From contig NZ_CP070356.1 of assembly GCF_016919445.1 (NCBI RefSeq), forward strand, positions 3,070,001 to 3,134,000: DNA of 64,000 bases, given 5' to 3'. Each line of letters starts with the position of its first letter. Within the stretch, counting starts at the first letter, position 1. Below the pieces are notes generated by a model, which made no database searches, had not been told where the DNA came from, and worked only from the letters and a program-made list of their open reading frames with translations. The DNA comes from Pseudomonas sp. PDNC002. GTDB taxonomy: Bacteria; Pseudomonadota; Gammaproteobacteria; Pseudomonadales; Pseudomonadaceae. Positions 52,237 to 61,392 of this stretch are shown here, in pieces. A program made the translations under genes and the position numbers.

Positions 52237-53854
52237 TAGGCTCGTCACTGCCAGGCCCACCAAGGACCTGACCCTGATCTTCACCAGCATCCTGGTGATC
52301 GCCTTGACGGTGGTCGGCTTGATGACCTTCCCCGACCAGGCGAAGGTGTTGGCGGATCAACTGTTCAACGGCGCGACCAAGACCTTCGGCTCGCTGGTAC
52401 AACTGCTCGGCTTCGCCTGCGTGCTGCTGATCGTCTGGCTCGGCCTGAGCAAGTACGGCAACATCCGCCTGGGCGAGGGCCGCCCGGAATACAGCAACAC
52501 CAGTTGGGTGTTCATGTTCATCTGCGCCGGCCTCGGCTCGGCCACCATGTACTGGGCGTTCATGGAGTGGGCTTACTACTACCTGACGCCGGGCCTGGAC
52601 ATCGCCGCGTCCAGCAAGCAGGCGCTGGAATTCAGCATTGCCTACTCCTTCTTCCACTGGGGCGTGACGCCCTGGGCGATCTATGGCATCGCGTCGCTGG
52701 CCATGGCCTATCACTTCCATGTACGGCGCAACAAAGGTCTCAGCCTGGCGGCGGTGATCGAGGCGATCACCGGCTTCAAGGCCCAGGGTCCGGTTGGTCG
52801 CGTCATCGATCTGATCTTCCTGTTCGCCACCTTCGGTGGACTGGTGCTGACCACCACCCTGACCACCTCCACGGTAGCCAAGGGCCTCTCCGACCTCACC
52901 GGCATCGCCGACGGATTTGCCCTCAAGGCCCTGCTGGTACTGCTGGTGACGGTGGTGTTCTCGCTCAGCTCCTACATCGGCATCGCCTCCGGCATGCAGC
53001 GCCTCGCCAAGCTCGCCTGCGGCCTGACGCTGGCGTTCGCGCTGGTGGTCCTGCTGGTGGGGCCGACGCTGTTCAGCATCGGCAACATCACCAATGCCAT
53101 CGGCCTGACGCTGCAGAATTTCATCCACATGAGCCTGTCCACCGACCCCACCGGCAGCGGTGAATTCTCCCGTGGCTGGACGGTGTTCTACTGGCTGTAC
53201 TGGATCACCTACACCCCCGGCGTCGCCATTTTCGTTACCCGCGTCTCCCGCGGCCGGACCATCCGCGAAGTGGTGCTGGCGATGATCCTCGGCGGTTGCG
53301 GCGGCTGCTGGTTCTTCTTCGGCAGCCTGCAGAGCTTCGCCATCCACCAGTTCATCGCCGGAGTCGTCGACGCGCCGGCGATGCTCAGTGGCGCAGGCGG
53401 TGAGGCGGCGGTCTCGTTGCTGTTGAGCAGCCTGCCGCTGGGCAAACTGTTCTCGGTGGTGTACTTCCTGCTGATGCTGGTTTTCCTGGCGTCGCACCTC
53501 GACGCCGTGGCCTACACCGTGGCGGCCACCAGCACCCGCAACCTGCGCGAAGGCGAAGATCCTTCACCGAGCCTGCGCCTGTTCTGGTGCCTCATGCTCG
53601 CCGCTCTGCCGCTGGCGATGCTCTACATCAACGCCTCGCTGAACACCCTGAAGACCGCCGTGATCCTCACTGCGATCCCGTTCATCTTCATCCTCATGGT
53701 GAAGATATGGGGCCTGCTGCGTTGGCTGCGCGAGGATTACAGCGGCCTGTCCGCGCAGGCCATCAGTGAGCAGTCGCGTCGCCTGGCCGCCGCCGAACCG
53801 GTGCCGCTGGCCAGTGCGCCGGGCGTGCCCGCTGCCGTGGAAGTCACTGCATGA
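52226..53854 (+). CDS. BCCT-family transporter (betaine/carnitine/choline type)
   Basis: 542 aa, 12 membrane segments. The family segment WTVFYWLYWITYTPGVAIFV lines up with the tryptophan box of CaiT, with the third aromatic as Tyr in place of Trp; SRGRTIREVV follows. Such boxes bind trimethylammonium groups. The short N- and C-terminal tails argue against a BetP-style osmosensor, so uptake of a nutrient is more likely than osmoprotection. The stop overlaps the next gene by ATGA. GGAGA ribosome site upstream. Confidence 0.9.
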   Translation: MSTDRLVTARPTKDLTLIFTSILVIALTVVGLMTFPDQAKVLADQLFNGATKTFGSLVQLLGFACVLLIVWLGLSKYGNIRLGEGRPEYSNTSWVFMFICAGLGSATMYWAFMEWAYYYLTPGLDIAASSKQALEFSIAYSFFHWGVTPWAIYGIASLAMAYHFHVRRNKGLSLAAVIEAITGFKAQGPVGRVIDLIFLFATFGGLVLTTTLTTSTVAKGLSDLTGIADGFALKALLVLLVTVVFSLSSYIGIASGMQRLAKLACGLTLAFALVVLLVGPTLFSIGNITNAIGLTLQNFIHMSLSTDPTGSGEFSRGWTVFYWLYWITYTPGVAIFVTRVSRGRTIREVVLAMILGGCGGCWFFFGSLQSFAIHQFIAGVVDAPAMLSGAGGEAAVSLLLSSLPLGKLFSVVYFLLMLVFLASHLDAVAYTVAATSTRNLREGEDPSPSLRLFWCLMLAALPLAMLYINASLNTLKTAVILTAIPFIFILMVKIWGLLRWLREDYSGLSAQAISEQSRRLAAAEPVPLASAPGVPAAVEVTA

Positions 53855-54969
53855 AGATCGTCGAAGTAGAAGCCATCTGGCTGCGCGTGCCGGCCCTCGA
53901 CCAGCCGTGCGAGTGGGGAGAGGATGCGCTGATCGTGCGCATCCACACCGATACCGGCCTGGTCGGTATCGGTGAAACGGACAGCTCACCCGCGGTGGTC
54001 AAGGCGCTGATCGAAACCCCGGCGTCCCATGAAACCTGCCAGGGCCTGCGCCAGGTCCTGCTGGGCGAGAACCCGCTGGAGATCGACCGTCTGTGGAAGA
54101 AGATGTACCGGCAGACGGAGTACGTCGGCCGGCGCGGAGCCGGTATCCACGCCATCAGTGCGCTGGACATCGCACTGTGGGACATCGCCGGGCAGCACTA
54201 CGGCGTGCCGGTCCACACCCTGCTCGGTGGCAAGTACCGCGAGCGCATTCCGGCCTATGGCACGTTCATTCCGCGTGCCACCGACGCCGCCAACCGAGAC
54301 CTCGTGGGCAGCCTGCTGGCGCAGGGGCTGCGCAGTATCAAGCTGGGCGGTGGCGGCTTTGGCGAGAACCCGGAGCGGGACAAGCGCCTGCTCCGACTGG
54401 TGCGCGAGGCGATCGGCGCCGAGGTGCAGTTGCAGATCGATCTGGTCGGTCGCTGGGGCAATGCCGCCCACGCCCTGGCGCAGTGCGATGCACTGCGCGA
54501 GTTCAACCTGGGCTGGATCGAGGAGCCCTTGCCCGCGGACGATGCGCGGGGGCTGGCCTATCTCGCCGAGCATGCCGGGATACCGGTGTCCGGCGGGGAG
54601 GGCCTGGCCACCCGTCACGAGTTCAGAGATTTTCTCGAACGCACGCGGCCCGCCATCGTGCAGCCGGACATCACCCGTTGTGGTGGCATCAGTGAGATGC
54701 GCCACATCCATGAACTTGCCCGCCAGCACGGTGCGCGCCTGGTGCCGCATGGTTTCAGTACCGGCATCCTGCTGGCGGCGACCACGCATTTCCTCGCGGT
54801 CTGCGAGTTCGGTGACCTGATCGAGTACTCGCAGAGCGACAGTCCGTTGTTCCGTGGCCTGGTGAAGAACCTGCTGCCGTTGGTGGACGGGCAGGTGCCT
54901 GTGCCTGACGAGCCGGGCCTGGGCATCGTGCTCGACGAAGCGATGCTTGAACGCTATCGGGTCCGGTGA
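53851..54969 (+). CDS. Enolase-superfamily enzyme 1 (mandelate racemase/dehydratase type)
   Basis: 372 aa. N-terminal capping domain and a TIM-type barrel. Barrel motifs in order: RSIKLGGGGFG (lysine on strand 2), LQIDLVGRW (metal Asp), WIEEPLP (metal Glu), SGGEGL (third metal Glu), QPDITRCGG, and PHGFSTG (candidate general-base His). The His places it in the mandelate racemase branch, whose members are racemases or acid-sugar dehydratases. It overlaps the transporter gene, so its substrate is probably what that transporter imports. Confidence 0.85.
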   Translation: MKIVEVEAIWLRVPALDQPCEWGEDALIVRIHTDTGLVGIGETDSSPAVVKALIETPASHETCQGLRQVLLGENPLEIDRLWKKMYRQTEYVGRRGAGIHAISALDIALWDIAGQHYGVPVHTLLGGKYRERIPAYGTFIPRATDAANRDLVGSLLAQGLRSIKLGGGGFGENPERDKRLLRLVREAIGAEVQLQIDLVGRWGNAAHALAQCDALREFNLGWIEEPLPADDARGLAYLAEHAGIPVSGGEGLATRHEFRDFLERTRPAIVQPDITRCGGISEMRHIHELARQHGARLVPHGFSTGILLAATTHFLAVCEFGDLIEYSQSDSPLFRGLVKNLLPLVDGQVPVPDEPGLGIVLDEAMLERYRVR

Positions 54970-54980
54970 GGGGAGTCGCC

Positions 54981-56099
54981 ATGAGTGAACTGATGATCGA
55001 GCGCGCCGAAGTCTTCGTCTGCGCTCCTGAACGCCCCGGCTCCACCTGGACGCCGGAGCAGCCCGAGCCCTGCACCACCCATACCTTCCTGCGTCTGACG
55101 ACGCAGGAGGGCCTTGTCGGCTGCGCGGCCACCGACTCCTACACCAGCCATTACCCCGACGCCGTGCTGGCGGAAACCCTGCGCGATCTGTTGCCCGAAC
55201 TGCCGGGGCGCTCCGCCCACCAGCGCCAGGCGCTGTGGCAACTGCTGCGGCCCAAAGCCTATGCCCGCTCGGCCCAGGCGCAGGCACTGATCGACGTGGC
55301 ACTGTGGGACATCGCCGCGCAGGCGGCCGGCAAGCCGCTCTACCAGTTGCTCGGCGCGCATCGATCGAGCATCCAGGCCTACGCCAGCACGCCGGTGCTG
55401 GCCAGTCCGGAGGCCTACGTCGATTACGTCGAACAGTGGATGGAACAGGGGTTTCGCGCGCTCAAGTTCCATTGCTGGTGCGACCCGCGCCGTGACCGCC
55501 TGCTGCTTGAACAGGTGCAGCGCGCCCACGGTGACAAGGGCTTGGCTTTGATGCTGGATGTCGAGCAGCGCTACGACCTGGAGCAGGCCCTGGAGATCGG
55601 GCAGGTGCTCGAAACGTTCGGCTATGCCTGGTTCGAGGCGCCGCTGGATGACTATGACCTGGCTGGCTACCGCGAGCTGAGCCATCGCCTCCAGGTGCCG
55701 GTGCTGGCTGCTGGCAATGCGATCACCGATCCGCTGTTGGTGGACTACGCGCTACAGCGCCAATGCTGGAGCCGCGTCCGGGTCGATGCCATGACTTGCG
55801 GCGGGATCACTCCCGCCCTGGCGATCATGCGCAATGCCGCCGCCCACGGTGTGTTGGCGGAACTGCAGAGCTGGGGGCATTCCCTGGCGCAGGCGGCCAA
55901 CCTGCACCTGATGCTGGGGCAGGCGAACTGCACCTACTTCGAGCAGGCCTGCGAGTACGAAGCCTTCGAGTTTGCCACCTTGAATCCCCTGCGTGCCGAC
56001 GCGACGGGGCATGTGCAGGCACCACAGCGGCCTGGATTGGGGCTCGAAATCGATTGGCCGGAGATCGAGCGCCACGCCTTGCAGCGCCTGAGCGTGTGA
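54981..56099 (+). CDS. Enolase-superfamily enzyme 2, third metal ligand Asn
   Basis: 372 aa, a distant paralogue of enzyme 1. Motifs: RALKFHCWCDP (lysine on strand 2 as KFH), LMLDVEQRYD (metal Asp), WFEAPLDDYD (metal Glu), LAAGNAITDP where the third ligand is Asn and not Glu, VDAMTCGGI, and LQSWGHS with a His. Asn at this place is known from glucarate dehydratase. GGGGAG sets the ATG at 54981, 11 bases after enzyme 1. It may act on the same or the next intermediate. Confidence 0.83.
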   Translation: MSELMIERAEVFVCAPERPGSTWTPEQPEPCTTHTFLRLTTQEGLVGCAATDSYTSHYPDAVLAETLRDLLPELPGRSAHQRQALWQLLRPKAYARSAQAQALIDVALWDIAAQAAGKPLYQLLGAHRSSIQAYASTPVLASPEAYVDYVEQWMEQGFRALKFHCWCDPRRDRLLLEQVQRAHGDKGLALMLDVEQRYDLEQALEIGQVLETFGYAWFEAPLDDYDLAGYRELSHRLQVPVLAAGNAITDPLLVDYALQRQCWSRVRVDAMTCGGITPALAIMRNAAAHGVLAELQSWGHSLAQAANLHLMLGQANCTYFEQACEYEAFEFATLNPLRADATGHVQAPQRPGLGLEIDWPEIERHALQRLSV

Positions 56100-56134
56100 G
56101 CCGCTGCGCGTGGAAGCCCACGCGCAGCCAGTTT

Positions 56135-57451
56135 TCAGGTCGACAGCTGGTTGGCGAACTGGCCGACCGCATCGACCACGCGCTGGGCGCTGTCCTGGAT
56201 CTCGATGATCACCGTGCCGGCCTGGCCGGACAGTTCGAGGCCCAGTTCGGCCTGCTGCTTGCCGCGGTCGATCATCGCCACGGCCTCGCCGGCGAGGTGC
56301 TGGTTCTGTTCCACGACCCTGGTGATTTCCTCGGTCGCCGCGCTGGTGCGCGAGGCGAGCTGGCGCACCTCGTCGGCGACCACGGCGAAGCCGCGTCCCT
56401 GGTCGCCCGCGCGCGCCGCTTCGATGGCCGCATTGAGGGCCAGCAGGTTGGTCTGGTCGGCGATGCTGCGGATGCTCTGCACCAAGGCGCCAATGGCCTG
56501 GGACTGGCGGTCCAGCGCCTCGATGCCCTGGGCGGCCTCCTGCATGCGTGCGGCCAGTTCGTTCATCACGTTGACCGTCTGCTGCACCACGGCGGCGCCT
56601 TTCTGTGCGCTGTCATCGGTGCTGCGCGAGGTATCGAAGGCGATGGTCGCGGCCTGGGCGACGGCGTTCTCGCGGTGCACCTGCTCGGTGATGACGGTGG
56701 CGAACTTGACCACTTTGTAGAGCCGGTCGTGGGCATCGATGATCGGGTTGTACGACGCCTCCAGCCATACCTCGTGGCCACGGCTGTCGACGCGCTTGAA
56801 GCGGTCGGCGACGAACTCTCCGCGCCGCAGCTTTTCCCAGAACGCCTGGTATTGCGCCGAGTTGTATTCCGCCGGCTCGCAGAACATGCGGTGATGCTTG
56901 CCCTGGATCTGCGCGAGGCTGTAGCCCATGGCATTGAGGAATCGCTCGTTGGCGGTGAGCACTTCGCCCTGCAGATTGAATTCGATCACCGCGGTGGAGC
57001 GCTGCAGCGCCTCGATCAGGTTCTCGTGCTCGCGGGAATTCTCGATGGTGCGGGTCAGGTCGCTGGCATGGATGGAGAAGCGCTGGACCACTCCGGCGCT
57101 GTCGTGCACCGGCTGCAGGATCGAGCGCAACCAGGCCTCTTCGCCATCGCCACGCAGCAGCCGAATCACCCCGGCCAGGTGCTCGCCGCGTTCGATGGCG
57201 TGCTTCACCCGCAGGTGGAAGTCGAGGCCGCGCACGTGGTCGGGAATCAGGTCCAGCAGCGGACGGCCCTTCAACTGATCGGCGCGGTGGAGCATTTCCT
57301 TCTCGAAGTTGGCATTCACGGATTCGATGCGTCCTCGGGGATCGAGGAACAGCACGAGCATTTCCTCATCGAGGCTGGCGCGGATCTCCTCGACGGAGGC
57401 GAGCTCTTCACGCAGGGCGGCCAGTTCCTGCTTCAAACGCGAGTTGAACAT
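56135..57451 (-). CDS. Soluble chemoreceptor with two PAS domains
   Basis: 438 aa, no membrane segment. A short coiled coil (1-25) precedes two PAS domains (about 26-140 and 145-260; [22 protein letters not shown] opens the second, in part [14 protein letters not shown]), then a signalling domain with the hairpin tip [18 protein letters not shown] and [16 protein letters not shown]. It resembles the P. aeruginosa cytosolic receptors McpS and BdlA. The second PAS has the WLEASYNPI motif of flavin- or heme-binding sensors. A sigma-28 promoter lies 58 bases upstream. Confidence 0.9.
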   Translation of the reverse strand: MFNSRLKQELAALREELASVEEIRASLDEEMLVLFLDPRGRIESVNANFEKEMLHRADQLKGRPLLDLIPDHVRGLDFHLRVKHAIERGEHLAGVIRLLRGDGEEAWLRSILQPVHDSAGVVQRFSIHASDLTRTIENSREHENLIEALQRSTAVIEFNLQGEVLTANERFLNAMGYSLAQIQGKHHRMFCEPAEYNSAQYQAFWEKLRRGEFVADRFKRVDSRGHEVWLEASYNPIIDAHDRLYKVVKFATVITEQVHRENAVAQAATIAFDTSRSTDDSAQKGAAVVQQTVNVMNELAARMQEAAQGIEALDRQSQAIGALVQSIRSIADQTNLLALNAAIEAARAGDQGRGFAVVADEVRQLASRTSAATEEITRVVEQNQHLAGEAVAMIDRGKQQAELGLELSGQAGTVIIEIQDSAQRVVDAVGQFANQLST

Positions 57452-57508
57452 TCGGGGGCATTCTCTAATGGTGAGGCACGAAGGCTGCTGCCGATTCGTT
57501 TCACCATT

Positions 57509-57535
57509 GCATCGGCCGACACGGCCATGACTTTA
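57509..57535 (-). promoter_or_regulatory. Sigma-28 (FliA) promoter of the double-PAS chemoreceptor
   Basis: On the minus strand TAAAGTCA (57535-57528), 11 bases, then GCCGATGC (57516-57509). This equals the consensus TAAAGTTT-N11-GCCGATAA at 12 of 16 positions with the exact spacing. Confidence 0.75.
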
Positions 57536-57586
57536 GCCCCGGATGAGTTGGCGCAGGCCGCGTGCCGCAAGGCCTGACGCCAGTTT

Positions 57587-59344
57587 TCAGGCAGTCGTCG
57601 AGAACTCCTGGCTGATGGCGATGGCGGCGCGCAACTGTTCGGTGTCCAACGGCTTGTGCAGCAGTTGGCTACCGCTGGCGGCGGCTTCGCGCAGGTGCTC
57701 GGGGGAGGTGTCGCCGGTGATGATCAGCGCCGGCACCTTGCGCGACAGGTAGTTGCGGATGCGGCGGATGGCATCGACACCGTTCTGGCCTTCACCCAAG
57801 CGATAGTCGGTGAGGATCAGGTCCACCGGCGCGCGGCCGCCATGGCTGGCTTCGATGTGGCGTTGGCAGGCGAGCAGCGCGCTGGTACCGGGGTAGACCC
57901 GATGGCCCCAGATCTCCAACAGGCTGCACAGTGCGTGCAGTACATCGAGTTCGTCTTCCACCACCACGATGCCCAGGCCTGGCCCGCGCTCGCTTGCCGG
58001 AACCGGGACCGGTGCGCTCGGCAGCGGCTGCTGGGCCAGCGGTACACGCAGGCTGAAGCAGCTGCCACGGCCGGGCAACGAATCCAGCGCCAGGCGATGG
58101 CCGAGCAGGCGCGCGGTGTGGCGCACGATGGCCAGGCCCAGGCCGAGCCCCTGCTTGCGGTCGCGCTCGGCGTTATGCAGCTGGACGAATTCGTCGAAGA
58201 TCACCTCCCGCTGGCTCGGGTGGATGCCCATACCGCTATCGATCACCTGTATCTCCAGCTCGCGGCCGCGCCGCCGGCAGCCCAGCAGCACGCCGCCGTC
58301 GCGGGTGTAGCGGAAGGCGTTGCTCAGCAGGTTTTCGAGCACGCGCCTGAGCAGCAGTGGATCGCTGTCCACCCACAGTCGGCTGCCGCGCACGCGCCAA
58401 CCCAGGTTGCGTTCGCTGGCGGTGCCGGCGAACTCATCCTGCAGGTCGGCGAACAGCGTTTGCAGCGGAATCGGCTCGCGCGCGACCGGTACCACGCCGG
58501 CGTCCAGGCGCGAGATATCCAGCAGGCCGTTGAGCAGGTCGCCCAGGTTGCCGAGCATGGCGCGCAGGCGCGTGGCGATGTCCCGTGCCTGGCGGGCGTC
58601 CACCGGCCCGCGTTCGGCGAGGGCGGAGAGGGCGCCGACGAACAGCCCGAGGGCGTGGATCGGCTGGCGCAGGTCGTGGCTGGCGGCGGCGAGGAAGCGC
58701 GACTTCGCCTGGTCGGCGGCGCGGGCGCGATCGCGCTGCGCACGCAGGTCCTGGACCAGCTCGGAGTTCTCCTGGCGCAGGCGGATGGTCTCGCACAGGC
58801 TGCGGTAGGTCACCCGGCTGTAGTACAGGTTGACCCCGGCCAGGCAGGCGATGAAGAAGCTGTAGGTGGCGTGCTGCTCGTCGGCGACGCTCAGGCACAG
58901 AACCAGCACGGGCAGCAGCATCGCCATCAGCGAGCCGATGTAGGCCGGCGGATAAGCCGATAGCGAGGGCACCGCACCGCACACCAGGCCGGTGAGCACG
59001 ATGCAGGTGAAGGCGAACAGCTGCGGGTCGCCGTGGACGAAGCCGGCCCAGCCCAGCCAGCCCCACAGCAGGCTGCTGGCCCAGGACAACAGTGTGTTGG
59101 TCCACAACCAGTTTTTTTCCCGCGTGCGCGCCGGGGCTTGCCGGAAGTACGCGCGTGCCAGGACAATCCGCCCCAGCGTGAGCGCGTAGAGCGCGGCCAG
59201 CCAGTAGATCATCGCTGTCGGCGACAGGGCGTTGCGGAAGATGAACAGCACCGGCAGGGGAATCACCAGGTTGGCGAAGAGCACGGCGTACGACTGGCGG
59301 AACAAGAGATCGACCAGGTCGCGCTGCTGCAGGCTGTTGTGCAT
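57587..59344 (-). CDS. Membrane hybrid histidine kinase with C-terminal receiver
   Basis: 585 aa. Five or six membrane segments in about 20-180, a coiled coil, then a histidine kinase with H-box AAASHDLRQPIHAL, N-box LENLLSNAFRYT, and G-boxes DSGMGI and GLGLGLAIV. A receiver domain follows at about 455-580 with VVVEDE and the acceptor Asp in LILTDYRLGEG, and LLHKPL. The DLRQP form of the H-box is typical of a distinct hybrid kinase group. It is divergent from its likely partner regulator, with 27 bases between the start codons. Confidence 0.93.
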   Translation of the reverse strand: MHNSLQQRDLVDLLFRQSYAVLFANLVIPLPVLFIFRNALSPTAMIYWLAALYALTLGRIVLARAYFRQAPARTREKNWLWTNTLLSWASSLLWGWLGWAGFVHGDPQLFAFTCIVLTGLVCGAVPSLSAYPPAYIGSLMAMLLPVLVLCLSVADEQHATYSFFIACLAGVNLYYSRVTYRSLCETIRLRQENSELVQDLRAQRDRARAADQAKSRFLAAASHDLRQPIHALGLFVGALSALAERGPVDARQARDIATRLRAMLGNLGDLLNGLLDISRLDAGVVPVAREPIPLQTLFADLQDEFAGTASERNLGWRVRGSRLWVDSDPLLLRRVLENLLSNAFRYTRDGGVLLGCRRRGRELEIQVIDSGMGIHPSQREVIFDEFVQLHNAERDRKQGLGLGLAIVRHTARLLGHRLALDSLPGRGSCFSLRVPLAQQPLPSAPVPVPASERGPGLGIVVVEDELDVLHALCSLLEIWGHRVYPGTSALLACQRHIEASHGGRAPVDLILTDYRLGEGQNGVDAIRRIRNYLSRKVPALIITGDTSPEHLREAAASGSQLLHKPLDTEQLRAAIAISQEFSTTA

Positions 59345-59371
59345 GGTCGAAATGCCTCAGGGAGACGAGTG

Positions 59372-60031
59372 ATGGAAGGGATGCGCGAACTGAGGGTGTT
59401 CATCGCCGATGACCACGGCATCGTACGCGATGGCCTGCGCCTGCTGCTGTCGACCCTGGAAGGCGTCGAGGTGATCGGTGAGGCGGCGGATGGCCGGCGC
59501 CTGCAGGCTGTGTTGGAGGAGCAGCGCGCGGACCTGCTCCTGCTCGACCTGAACATGCCTGGCCTCAATCGCCTGCAGTTCATCCACGGATTGCGCTTGC
59601 GCCACCCGCGCCTGAAGATCCTGGTGCTCACGGCCAACACTGAACTGGCCACCGTACGCTCGGTACTCGACGCCGGGGTGCACGGTTACCTGAGCAAGGG
59701 GGAGGACACGGCGGAGCTGCTCGAGGCCATCCAGGCCCTGCGCAGCGGCCAGCATTACCTGGCGCGCAGCCTGCGCTTCCTGCTGGAAACCCCGACCGCA
59801 CGTCCGCAGGGCGATGCCGACCTGCTCTGCGCCGTGGAACTGACCCGGCGCGAGCGGCAGATCCTCACCCTGGCCGCCCAGGGCCGCAGCGCACGGGAAA
59901 TCGCCGAACACTTCAGCATCAGCCCGCTGACCGTGCGCAAGCACCGCGAGAACCTGATGCGCAAACTCGACCTGCACAGTACCGCCGAGCTGGCGGCCTA
60001 CGCCGTGCGCCTGGGCGTCCCCAGCGCCTGA
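59372..60031 (+). CDS. LuxR-family (NarL-type) response regulator
   Basis: 219 aa. The receiver (VFIADDHGIVRDGL, acceptor Asp in LLLLDLNMPG, lysine in GYLSKGE) is joined to a LuxR helix-turn-helix (LTRRERQILTLAAQGRSAREI, in part TRRERQILTLAAQGRSAREI). It is the likely output partner of the divergent hybrid kinase. GGGAGA precedes ATG 59372; a second ATG at 59381 is possible. Target genes unknown. Confidence 0.93.
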   Translation: MEGMRELRVFIADDHGIVRDGLRLLLSTLEGVEVIGEAADGRRLQAVLEEQRADLLLLDLNMPGLNRLQFIHGLRLRHPRLKILVLTANTELATVRSVLDAGVHGYLSKGEDTAELLEAIQALRSGQHYLARSLRFLLETPTARPQGDADLLCAVELTRRERQILTLAAQGRSAREIAEHFSISPLTVRKHRENLMRKLDLHSTAELAAYAVRLGVPSA

Positions 60032-60235
60032 ATCGAGCCTGTGCCTTGCCTGCGTGCGCATGCTGCGCGTCCTGTAGGTGAGCCGTTCGACAGAGACTAG
60101 CGTCCCGCACGCAGGGAAAAAATACGGCAACTGCCGTATGTGCCTGACCTGCCGCGCTCCCTAACCTTCCCGACATGGACCAGGCGCCGCCTCGATGCGC
60201 GCCGGCCGATACCCGATCAAGGGAAGGATCACACC

Positions 60236-60862
60236 ATGACACTGCCTGCCTACTGGGCCTCGTTCGCCGTGGCGACGCTGGCCTTCGCCTGCATGCCCGG
60301 CCCGGCCATCCTCTACATGACCTCGCAGACCCTGGCCCATGGTCGCCGCGCCGGCCTGCACGCCGCCCTGGGCATCCACCTGGGTTGCTACGTACACATC
60401 TTTGCCGCCAGCGCCGGGCTCGCCGCGCTGCTGCACCATGCACCGAATCTCTATCTCGCGCTGAAGTTGGCGGGTGCTGCGTATCTGATCTGGCTCGGCG
60501 GCTCGATGATTTTCGGCGGCCGCCGGTCCGACCACGGCGAGGGCGTGGAAACCCGCCCGAAGGTGCTGCGCGACAGCATGGTGGTGGAGATACTCAATCC
60601 CAAGACCGCGCTGTTCTTCCTCACCTTCTTGCCGCAGTTCGTCGACCCGGCCGCCAGCCTGCCGATAGGGCTGCAGTTCTTCATCCTCGGGATGATCGTC
60701 AACCTGGTGTTTTCCACGGCGGACGTGCTCGCCGTGCTGTTCGCCTCGCTGTTGCTGGGCGCGCTGGGACAAGGCCGTGGGCAGCGGGTGATGCCGCGAG
60801 TGTGCGGTTCGATTCTGGTGGGGCTGGGCGTGATGCTGGTGGCGCGGGGCGGGCCGGTGTGA
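60236..60862 (+). CDS. LysE/RhtB-family exporter
   Basis: 208 aa with six membrane segments. The family motif FACMPGPAILYMTSQTL is at the start, followed by GIHLGCYVHIFAASAGL and LNPKTALFFLTFLPQF. It is probably an amino acid exporter. GGAAGGA upstream sets the ATG at 60236. Confidence 0.9.
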   Translation: MTLPAYWASFAVATLAFACMPGPAILYMTSQTLAHGRRAGLHAALGIHLGCYVHIFAASAGLAALLHHAPNLYLALKLAGAAYLIWLGGSMIFGGRRSDHGEGVETRPKVLRDSMVVEILNPKTALFFLTFLPQFVDPAASLPIGLQFFILGMIVNLVFSTADVLAVLFASLLLGALGQGRGQRVMPRVCGSILVGLGVMLVARGGPV

Positions 60863-60920
60863 CGCGGGAGGGGGAACGGGGCGCCGCACCCGGAGCAGGG
60901 CGCGGCGCGGGCGAAGCGGA

Positions 60921-61202
60921 TCAGTCTTCGCGGCTGGTCACTTCCACCAGGTGGTAGCCGAACTGGGTCTTAACCGGACCCTGGACGACGTTCAGCGGCG
61001 CGCTGAACACGACCTGGTCGAACTCACGGACCATCTGGCCCGGACGGAAAGTACCCAGGTCGCCGCCGCTGCGGCCGGACGGGCAGGTGGAGTTGTCGCG
61101 AGCCACCTGGGCGAAATCAGCGCCGCCTTCGATGGCAGATTTGAGTTCATTGCACTTGGCTTCGCTGGAAACCAGGATGTGACGGGCGGATGCACGGGCC
61201 AT
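60921..61202 (-). CDS. ppiC: Peptidyl-prolyl isomerase PpiC (parvulin)
   Basis: 93 aa, a single parvulin domain as in E. coli PpiC. Motifs ARHILV, FAQVARDNSTCPSG, GDLGTFRPGQMV and TQFGYHLVEV are intact. It is cytoplasmic (no signal peptide). Confidence 0.95.
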   Translation of the reverse strand: MARASARHILVSSEAKCNELKSAIEGGADFAQVARDNSTCPSGRSGGDLGTFRPGQMVREFDQVVFSAPLNVVQGPVKTQFGYHLVEVTSRED

Positions 61203-61296
61203 GGGATAACTCCTGAACAGGCAGTAGGAAAGGGCGAAGCCTAGCCGATTCCGGGCGCGAACCCAATGCCGGTTGCCCGGCGGTTCTCCGACCTTT

Positions 61297-61379
61297 GTAG
61301 GAGCGGACTCTGTCCGCGATTGTCTTCCCGGCCGCTCCGAGCTGGCTGGCGGCACATCGCGGACAGAGTCCGCTCCCAC
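61297..61379. repeat. REP element pair upstream of ppiC
   Basis: GTAGGAGCGGACTCTGTCCG at the left and CGGACAGAGTCCGCTCCCAC at the right, separated by about 40 bases. Right arm has one change (CCCAC for CCTAC). Confidence 0.83.
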
Positions 61380-61392
61380 GCAAACCCCGCCC

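Noticed and set aside
55763..57577. 604-codon plus-strand frame
   Set aside because: It crosses the end of enzyme 2 in another frame and then lies antisense to the chemoreceptor gene.
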